From Saprospiraceae bacterium (GTDB lineage: Bacteria > Bacteroidota > Bacteroidia > Chitinophagales > Saprospiraceae): 41,145 bases of DNA. Below, piece by piece: positions 35,882-41,145 of the stretch (the stretch's first letter is position 1; each line of letters opens with the position of its first letter). Under the pieces are notes generated by a model that was not told the DNA's origin, ran no database searches, and saw only the letters and a program-made list of their open reading frames with translations. The stretch spans positions 1-41,145 of the forward strand of contig JAGPCT010000032.1 in the NCBI GenBank assembly GCA_018057925.1, in the 5' to 3' direction. The position numbers were made by a program, and so were the translations under genes.

Positions 35882-36033
35882 AAACCCGAATTCAGCAGTA
35901 AAGGTTTTGAAAAACCGTATGGTGCTGATTATGAGGGCTAATCCCGATGTACGAATCGTTTCAATGGTTTCTGTAAACCATTGATTACGAGTCGTAAATC
36001 GATTCCGCATTTGTCTAATGCGGAATTTTGGAT
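35882..36033 (+). repeat. 152-bp intergenic element, copy D
   Basis: This is among the best-preserved copies. It begins AAACCCGAATTC and ends with the slightly changed GGAATTTTGGAT. The central hairpin extends outward: CGAT, TACGA and TCG on the left pair with CGA, TCGTA and ATCG on the right, interrupted by single-base bulges. The 3' hairpin is TTCCGCATT, loop TGTCT, AATGCGGAA. It lies upstream of aguA. Confidence 0.92.
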
Positions 36034-36126
36034 AAAATTACGATATAAGGATTGTTGTAGAGGACAAATCTTTTACAACAATACTTCAATATTGTCGTAA
36101 AAGATATATCGCCTTTTTTCTCGTAA

Positions 36127-36948
36127 TTATGCCAACTCTTCTTTTGTCCAGTTGCGATAAATTACCATCAACAACAATGGAATCATATAATCACCGAATC
36201 TTTCGATGGTTTCAAATATTGAATATGCTCCAAAAGTAAATGGATACATAGATTCTGACAGGATTTTAAAAATGAGGACAAACCACATTAAACCCTGTAT
36301 TCGTGGCCAGAATAAAACTATAAAGCTAAGACACACCTCAAATACGGCAAGTGTTGTCATGAATGCATACGTTGTGGGCAGTCCAAATGTTTCTAAATTT
36401 TGTACAAGAACTTTATAATCCGCATTCTGAGTGAGCATATTGGCTACGCCACCATGGCCGAGCAATAATAAAAATAGGCTAATTCTCAATATCCACTCTA
36501 ACTTGCCGATGCGCTGGTTTAACAATTGCTGGGAGAGCTCTTTTTTCCAAATATAGGTCAGAAAATAGAGCATTGCTATCGGTGGTCCATAATTTCCGGC
36601 TCTTTCAATAAAGCCTTCCATACCCATCCCTAAAAAGGGTCGCAATAAGGCAACAAATATGGCCCAGAAAATAATCCAGTATAATAGATATTTGCTATCA
36701 CTGTATATTATCCAGATGCCACAAATAATATCTTTTAATCCAACTAAAAATATGAGAGGCCATGCTATATTATCCGGTATTCCAAATAGATGGAAAAAGG
36801 GCAACCAACCCGGCTTAAACACCAATCCCCACATACCGTGCCCAATAAAACAAGCGGCTATGGCAATGCGTAGGTAAAGTTTAATCTTAGCTAAAACATC
36901 CTTATTGGACTGGTCTATTAAATCCCCCCATATTTTTGTTGCGGTCAT
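36127..36948 (-). CDS. DoxX-like membrane protein with internal duplication
   Basis: This 273-residue protein is built of two similar halves, each with about four membrane segments. Half one starts LRIAIAACFIGHGMWGL (near residue 27), half two LRISLFLLLLGHGGVANML (near 154); the GHG motif recurs at the same place. The DoxX family, to which this pattern is closest, includes small membrane oxidoreductase subunits and proteins of unknown role. Its start overlaps the stop of the MORN-type lipoprotein gene (ATGA), so the two are coupled. Function is not assigned. Confidence 0.65.
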   Translation of the reverse strand: MTATKIWGDLIDQSNKDVLAKIKLYLRIAIAACFIGHGMWGLVFKPGWLPFFHLFGIPDNIAWPLIFLVGLKDIICGIWIIYSDSKYLLYWIIFWAIFVALLRPFLGMGMEGFIERAGNYGPPIAMLYFLTYIWKKELSQQLLNQRIGKLEWILRISLFLLLLGHGGVANMLTQNADYKVLVQNLETFGLPTTYAFMTTLAVFEVCLSFIVLFWPRIQGLMWFVLIFKILSESMYPFTFGAYSIFETIERFGDYMIPLLLMVIYRNWTKEELA

Positions 36949-37463
36949 TTTTTGGAATTTATTTTAACACTATCTATTACTTGTTCTACCTTATCATCTT
37001 TGTATTTCACGGCAAACTCTTGTTTACCCTCTTTGGAATATCGATACATCCAACCATTGCGCATATCGTTGTCAAAAGAGTATATATACCGAAGCTCACC
37101 GGTCTCATAAAAAATGGAATCTTTCCCTTCTTGTTTACCTTTGTTGAAATATTGTACTTCTCTGATTTTACCATTAGGATGGTAACCAATAGTCTTTCCA
37201 TCTTGAAGGTCATCCTTAAAGTAACGAATTGTATAGATTTTATCACTACCTTCATAAAAGTCGGTTACAGTTTTTATCCCATTGTCCAAAAATTTAACAC
37301 TTCTGGTCACATGTCCATCTTTATTTTTAATATCCTGCTCTTTGTTTAGAAAAGGAGAGATTTCAACTTTTTGTTTTTTTAATTCATGATCGGATGATTT
37401 CGATTCATTCTTACAAGCTAGGATAATAAGAGGCAAAAGAAATAAAATGAGTATTCTATACAT
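36945..37463 (-). CDS. Lipoprotein with MORN/YwqK-type repeats
   Basis: The 172-residue precursor has a lipoprotein signal (YRILILFLLPLIILAC). From about residue 70 it carries repeats of the form GKTxGYHPNGKIREVQYF, GKDSIFYETGELRYIYSF and NGWMYRYSKEGKQEF, the YwqK/MORN-variant pattern that is widespread in Bacteroidota surface proteins. The ATG at 37463 is used in preference to a TTG two codons earlier. It is coupled to the DoxX-like gene by a 4-bp overlap. The role is unknown; the repeats probably mediate binding. Confidence 0.75.
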   Translation of the reverse strand: MYRILILFLLPLIILACKNESKSSDHELKKQKVEISPFLNKEQDIKNKDGHVTRSVKFLDNGIKTVTDFYEGSDKIYTIRYFKDDLQDGKTIGYHPNGKIREVQYFNKGKQEGKDSIFYETGELRYIYSFDNDMRNGWMYRYSKEGKQEFAVKYKDDKVEQVIDSVKINSKK

Positions 37464-37474
37464 TATCAAATATT

Positions 37475-37506
37475 TAAAAAAAAATACCCCGAGGAGACGG
37501 GGTATT
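37475..37506 (-). terminator. Intrinsic terminator of the haloperoxidase gene
   Basis: A perfect 9-bp stem AATACCCCG (37483-37491) / CGGGGTATT (37498-37506) with a 6-nt loop is followed on the minus strand by a run of T (complement of the A tract at 37476-37484). It lies 17 bp after the stop of the upstream minus-strand gene and separates it from the lipoprotein-DoxX pair. Confidence 0.88.
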
Positions 37507-37522
37507 CAATAAAATCAATCAA

Positions 37523-38899
37523 TTATTTTTTCCATGGGAGGCTGTTGACCTTTCGGCCGATGCCGGTACCCAAGTTGGTAGCTGCTTCGCTATCCATTCT
37601 AAAGTGAACACCAAGTGGAACTCGTGACCATGCATTTTCTAAATTCATAGAAAAGAAGCTGGAATAAGACCGCGGCTCACCGGCGAAGTCAGTTCTAAAT
37701 TCGTGCGAACGGTCGGTCATAGGATAGTTATACCCAAATACACTTGCGAGAATCTCTGCTGCAGAAGAACCCATTGTGCCGTGACCTGATGGATAAGTAG
37801 GGAAAGGAGGAGTTAAACCTTTTTCACCTGTAATGGCATTGTATAGGTGCGGTTGCCAGTTTGGATCGATGACACGCTGAATGTATGTTACAGGTCTCTC
37901 ATAATTATAATAAAATTTAGAATACCAGGCAGCTACAGAAGCATCATTCATTGCCATTCCCATTTTTGCTATGGTTACAATAGCTGTCTGTAGGTTGGAA
38001 TTTTCTTTTTCAAATACTTGCATTCCGATACTTACCCAACGAACAGCCGGACTGAAAGTAACATTAACAAAGTCATCATGCCAGAATTCTGCTACCCATT
38101 CCTTTTCAAAGGATATAGTAGGTGTGTTCTGAGAATATGTTTCCAATGCCTCTGCATACAATTCTGAATTAGTAGCTTCCGAAAATGGTAACGGTGGTGG
38201 ACAAAGTCTTTCAGCATCTGATTTTAACGAAAAAGTTCTAGCCTGACCCCATATTCCTCCAACAGGGAGTGAAAAGTCCGGCGGTGTTGGCTTCCAATCT
38301 CCATCTTTCTTAAAGTGAGCTTGCCAGTCCCAACCTTCTGTGTTATGCAGGTAGTGCTCATGACCGATAGCATCTGTCTTTGCCCAGTTCCATACAATCT
38401 CAGCAACTTGTCTTCCTCTAGCTATAGAGCGAACATTCACTTCTTCTTTGGATTTGTCTTGAAGAAGTTTTAAGTTGGAATTATATATTTGATCAATCTT
38501 ATCCAATTCTTGCTGTGTAGCTTGGGAAAAGAAAAGCGGAAGTAAATAATGATATGTTTCATTTACTACCAATGGCCAATTGTATTCGAGGTTAGGGTCT
38601 GCTGCAGGCACTTCAAAACCCGGCCACTGACCACTGAATGACTTATATTCAGGCATTCCGGATACACATGCTTCATAAGCTGCTAAGCCTAAATATGCAA
38701 TACCTCTTGGGGCAGGACCGGGACGATATCCATTAGCATATCGCTCTATTTTTAAGAATGCTTCATTCCATGTATTCATGATTTTGTAGTCATAATCGGC
38801 TACTTGAGGCAATTTCTGCTCCACTACACCTTCATCTTGCGTACAACTTACTCCGTACACAGCCAATATGAAAAGTGCAATTATTCTTAACTGTTTCAT
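37523..38899 (-). CDS. Vanadium-dependent haloperoxidase/PAP2-family lipoprotein
   Basis: The 458-residue precursor has a lipoprotein signal ending VSC (Cys19). The C-terminal half has the vanadate/phosphate-binding pattern of the PAP2-haloperoxidase superfamily: YNYERPVTYI (near 335), TYPSGHG (near 365) and SRVPLGVHFRMDSE (near 425). The first half is the helical region seen in bacterial vanadium haloperoxidase-like proteins. It could oxidise halides with peroxide or act as a phosphatase; the sequence does not separate these. It is monocistronic, with its own -7 box and strong terminator. Confidence 0.85.
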   Translation of the reverse strand: MKQLRIIALFILAVYGVSCTQDEGVVEQKLPQVADYDYKIMNTWNEAFLKIERYANGYRPGPAPRGIAYLGLAAYEACVSGMPEYKSFSGQWPGFEVPAADPNLEYNWPLVVNETYHYLLPLFFSQATQQELDKIDQIYNSNLKLLQDKSKEEVNVRSIARGRQVAEIVWNWAKTDAIGHEHYLHNTEGWDWQAHFKKDGDWKPTPPDFSLPVGGIWGQARTFSLKSDAERLCPPPLPFSEATNSELYAEALETYSQNTPTISFEKEWVAEFWHDDFVNVTFSPAVRWVSIGMQVFEKENSNLQTAIVTIAKMGMAMNDASVAAWYSKFYYNYERPVTYIQRVIDPNWQPHLYNAITGEKGLTPPFPTYPSGHGTMGSSAAEILASVFGYNYPMTDRSHEFRTDFAGEPRSYSSFFSMNLENAWSRVPLGVHFRMDSEAATNLGTGIGRKVNSLPWKK

Positions 38900-38944
38900 G
38901 TCTTGTTGATTGAATTTAATTTTTGTTAATTAATGGTAAAGTCA

Positions 38945-38952
38945 CAAATGTA
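38945..38952 (-). promoter_or_regulatory. -7 promoter box for the haloperoxidase gene (TACATTTG)
   Basis: The minus strand reads TACATTTG, a perfect TAnnTTTG, with a leader of about 40 nt. The -33 region is AT-rich without a clear TTG. Confidence 0.55.
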
Positions 38953-39060
38953 GAGTAAAAGTTGCGATGCTTTTTTAAAAAAGAATTAAAAATTTATTAA
39001 AACTGACAATTCATATACTATGTCTATTCATTTCAAATATATAACTCTTATAATAAGTGC

Positions 39061-39100
39061 ATAAATCGTTTCAGCATTTGTCGAATGGGGAAATAGGGTA
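39061..39100 (+). repeat. Degenerate 3' end of the 152-bp element
   Basis: The sequence follows the last 40 bp of copy D with scattered changes: ATAAATCG, then TTTCAGCATTTGTCGAATG and a worn GGAAATAGGGTA. The central part is absent. It lies between the divergent haloperoxidase and CoA-disulfide-reductase genes. Confidence 0.5.
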
Positions 39101-39192
39101 AAATGTAACAAATATCACATAATACACGGCAATCTATTATCATCTTTGCACAAGATTTAATTCCTTTTTGAAGAAATATTAAAATAAGAAGC

Positions 39193-40863
39193 ATGAAGTA
39201 TTTAATAGTGGGTGGTGTAGCCGGTGGAGCAAGTACGGTAGCTCGATTGCGCAGACTTGACGAGCATTCGGAGATCGTAATGTTTGAAAAAGGAGCATAC
39301 ATCTCTTATGCCAACTGTGGACTTCCCTATTATATTGGGGATATAATTCCCGAAAGAGATAAACTATTTGTACAGACACCTGAAAATTTTAAAGTAAGGT
39401 TTAATGTTGATGTGAGAACGAATGAAGAAGTAGTGTCAATAGATCGTGAGAACAAGAGTGTTGTTGTAAAGCGATTGATTGATGATACATATTATACCGA
39501 ACATTACGATAAGTTGGTTTTATCTCCCGGAGCGGAGCCAATAAAGCCACCTTTGAAGGGTATTGATTTAGAGGGTATATATACACTGCGTAATGTTCCG
39601 GATACCGATCAGATCAAAGCCGTCGTGACTAAGTATCCTAAAGGCAAAGCCGTGGTTATCGGTGGCGGATTTATAGGATTGGAGATGGCAGAAAATCTCC
39701 ACCATTTGGGTATGAATGTCTCTATCATTGAAATGAGTAATCAGATAATGGCACCTTCTGATTTTCCTATTGCAGCTATGGCTCAGCAACACATAAGAAA
39801 TAAGGGTATCGATTTAAGATTAAAAACTGCTGTCAGTGGATTCGAGCAAAATAACGGACGGTTATTGGTTTTGCTCAATGATGGTAGTAGAATTGAGGCG
39901 GATTTTGTTATTTTATCAATCGGCGTCAAGCCCGATTCTCGGTTGGCTGCACAAGCAGGGCTCGCTCTTGGGCGCTCAGGAGGTATCTTGGTCAATGAAT
40001 TTCTACAAACCTCTGATGAGAATATTTTTGCAGTGGGCGATGTCATTGAGTTTACACATCCAATTACAGGTAACTCTATTCCGACATACTTAGCCGGACC
40101 TGCTAATAAACAAGGACGAATCTGTGCACATAATCTTTCTCAGGATAATAAAATTCAATATAAAGGTTCAATTGGCACAGCAATAGTAAAGGTCTTTGAT
40201 GTGACAGTTACTGTTGCCGGTGTGGCTTCCAAACATCTAAAAGCGGCTCAAATTAAGCATTCCACTGCTATCATCCACAGCGGCTCACATGCGGGATATT
40301 ATCCGGGAGCAGAAACGATGACCATTCAAATTACATTTAATGAAGAGGATGGTACTCTTTACGGGGCACAGATTATCGGGAAGGATGGTGTGGATAAAAG
40401 GATAGATATTCTTTCTAATCTAATCCAAAGGCAAGGTACAGTTCATGATCTTACGGAATTTGAACATGCTTATGCGCCGCCTTTTTCATCGGCTAAAGAC
40501 CCGGTGAATATGGTTGGGTTTGTGGCTGAAAACATAATGACTAAAAAACTTTTTCTGGCTGATTGGGATGAGCTTCAACTTGGCGCCACGGACGATCTAA
40601 TTGTTGATGTCCGGACAGAAAAGGAATTTCAAAGCGGTGCAGTCCAAGGAGCAGTCAATATACCTTTGGATGAAATCAGAGGGAGATTGGCAGACTTCCC
40701 TCAAGACAAAAGAATAGTCATCTATTGCCAGCAAGGGTTGAGGGGCTACTTGGCTCAACGTATCTTACTACAGAATAACTTTAATAATGTGGTCAATATG
40801 GCGGGAGGGTATAAGCTTTATCTTGATTGTTCGGCTGAAAGAAAATTATTGGAAAAGCATTAA
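39193..40863 (+). CDS. CoA-disulfide reductase-rhodanese fusion
   Basis: The first 445 residues are a pyridine-nucleotide disulfide oxidoreductase of the CoA-disulfide reductase/NADH oxidase type: FAD motif VGGVAGGASTVARLRRL, redox Cys42 in YANCGLPYYIG, and the NAD motif VIGGGFIGLEMAENL. The last 100 residues are a rhodanese domain with Cys512 in IYCQQGLRGYLA. Such fusions (CoADR-Rhd) reduce CoA disulfides, persulfides or polysulfides with NAD(P)H and may link to sulfane-sulfur handling. Length and key residues are intact. A near-consensus -7 box (CATCTTTG, 39141-39148) lies upstream. Its stop overlaps element copy E. Confidence 0.92.
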   Translation: MKYLIVGGVAGGASTVARLRRLDEHSEIVMFEKGAYISYANCGLPYYIGDIIPERDKLFVQTPENFKVRFNVDVRTNEEVVSIDRENKSVVVKRLIDDTYYTEHYDKLVLSPGAEPIKPPLKGIDLEGIYTLRNVPDTDQIKAVVTKYPKGKAVVIGGGFIGLEMAENLHHLGMNVSIIEMSNQIMAPSDFPIAAMAQQHIRNKGIDLRLKTAVSGFEQNNGRLLVLLNDGSRIEADFVILSIGVKPDSRLAAQAGLALGRSGGILVNEFLQTSDENIFAVGDVIEFTHPITGNSIPTYLAGPANKQGRICAHNLSQDNKIQYKGSIGTAIVKVFDVTVTVAGVASKHLKAAQIKHSTAIIHSGSHAGYYPGAETMTIQITFNEEDGTLYGAQIIGKDGVDKRIDILSNLIQRQGTVHDLTEFEHAYAPPFSSAKDPVNMVGFVAENIMTKKLFLADWDELQLGATDDLIVDVRTEKEFQSGAVQGAVNIPLDEIRGRLADFPQDKRIVIYCQQGLRGYLAQRILLQNNFNNVVNMAGGYKLYLDCSAERKLLEKH

Positions 40864-40945
40864 ATCCAAATTCAGCAGTAAAGGTTTTGAAGAGCCACAT
40901 AGTGCTGATTATGAGGGACGTCCCGATGTACGAGTCGTTTCAATG
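40862..40945 (+). repeat. 152-bp intergenic element, truncated copy E
   Basis: The first 84 positions match copies A-D (AAATCCAAATTC, CAGTAAAGGTTTTGA, GTGCTGATTATGAGGG, TCGTTTCAATG). The match ends abruptly inside the left arm of the central hairpin. The first two bases are part of the TAA stop of the reductase gene. Orientation equals that of the other copies. Confidence 0.88.
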
Positions 40946-40952
40946 TAACATA

Positions 40953-41145
40953 AAGTCCGACTCAAAGTTTCACAAAGTCTCTTTGAAAAAACTTTGCGTA
41001 ACATTGTGTGACCTAGTGCCTAAAAATCTGGACACAGAGTCTCACAGAGTATTTTTCACCGTGTAACCCTGTGCAAAACACTGTGTAACCCTGTGACCTA
41101 AAAAAGGAGGACACAGAGTATCACAGAGTTGATTCACTGTGTAAC
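40953..41145. repeat. Degenerate tandem repeats of about 70-78 bp
   Basis: Three units run to the window edge: 40953-41022, 41023-41100 and 41101-41145 (cut by the edge). Units share a pattern of CACAGAGTxTCACAGAGT in the first half and GTGTAACxxTGTGxxCCTA in the second; the first unit has CAAAGTTTCACAAAGT instead. Such CACAGAG repeats are found between genes in Bacteroidota. No CRISPR-like spacers are present. Confidence 0.7.

Noticed and set aside
40953-41145. Possible CRISPR array at the right edge
   Set aside because: The repeats are long, imperfect and contiguous, without unique spacers of regular length.

Overview
The window is chromosomal DNA of a member of the Bacteroidota. Four things support this. 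A secreted protein ends in a type IX secretion (T9SS) C-terminal sorting domain, and a PorV/PorQ-family protein lies next to it. Several genes have the Bacteroidota -7 promoter box TAnnTTTG. There is a GH92 mannosidase lipid/sugar-scavenging enzyme typical of the phylum, and a block of genes resembling the flexirubin/aryl-polyene pigment loci of these bacteria. Base composition is AT-rich. The sequence alone does not fix the genus.

Layout. 1-1.3 kb: a decayed IS3-family insertion sequence whose orfA and -1 frameshift signal survive but whose orfB is degenerate and cut short. 1.4-3.3 kb: a small membrane peptide, an RluA-type pseudouridine synthase and ThiL, tightly coupled. 3.3-4.9 kb: an RDD membrane protein and the tRNA hydroxylase TrhO on the minus strand. 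5.2-8.8 kb: MsrA with the AMPylator SelO, then a small monooxygenase-fold protein with AroB. 8.9-11.2 kb: GH92 alpha-mannosidase. 11.4-14.5 kb: three poorly known genes (multi-pass membrane protein, probable surface-polysaccharide enzyme, large membrane protein). 14.6-20.4 kb: lipoprotein gamma-glutamyltransferase, PorV-like barrel, a beta-helical T9SS cargo, and an exported MsrA-MsrB fusion.

20.5-30.4 kb is the most distinctive region: six genes on the plus strand with almost no spacing. They encode a hotdog dehydratase-like protein, a GT2-DUF2062 glycosyltransferase, a 1275-residue fusion of an RND/MMPL exporter with a PlsC acyltransferase and a methyltransferase, a CrtI-like FAD oxidoreductase, a membrane-anchored C45-type NTN acyltransferase, and a PaaK-like adenylate-forming ligase. 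Together they look like the activation, tailoring and export half of a flexirubin/aryl-polyene type lipid pathway, but no ketosynthase, acyl carrier protein or aromatic ammonia-lyase is present in the window.

30.5-41.1 kb: a DUF1648 protein; the minus-strand run surE - small membrane protein - lpxB; the polyamine pair aguB and aguA (agmatine to putrescine); a duplicated DoxX-like protein with a MORN-type lipoprotein; a vanadium-haloperoxidase/PAP2 lipoprotein; and a CoA-disulfide reductase-rhodanese fusion. Every gene boundary from surE to upstream of aguA contains one or two copies of an intergenic element that is exactly 152 bp in all four full copies, always in the same orientation and with terminal inverted repeats and internal hairpins. 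A truncated fifth copy follows the reductase gene and leads into degenerate tandem repeats at the right edge.
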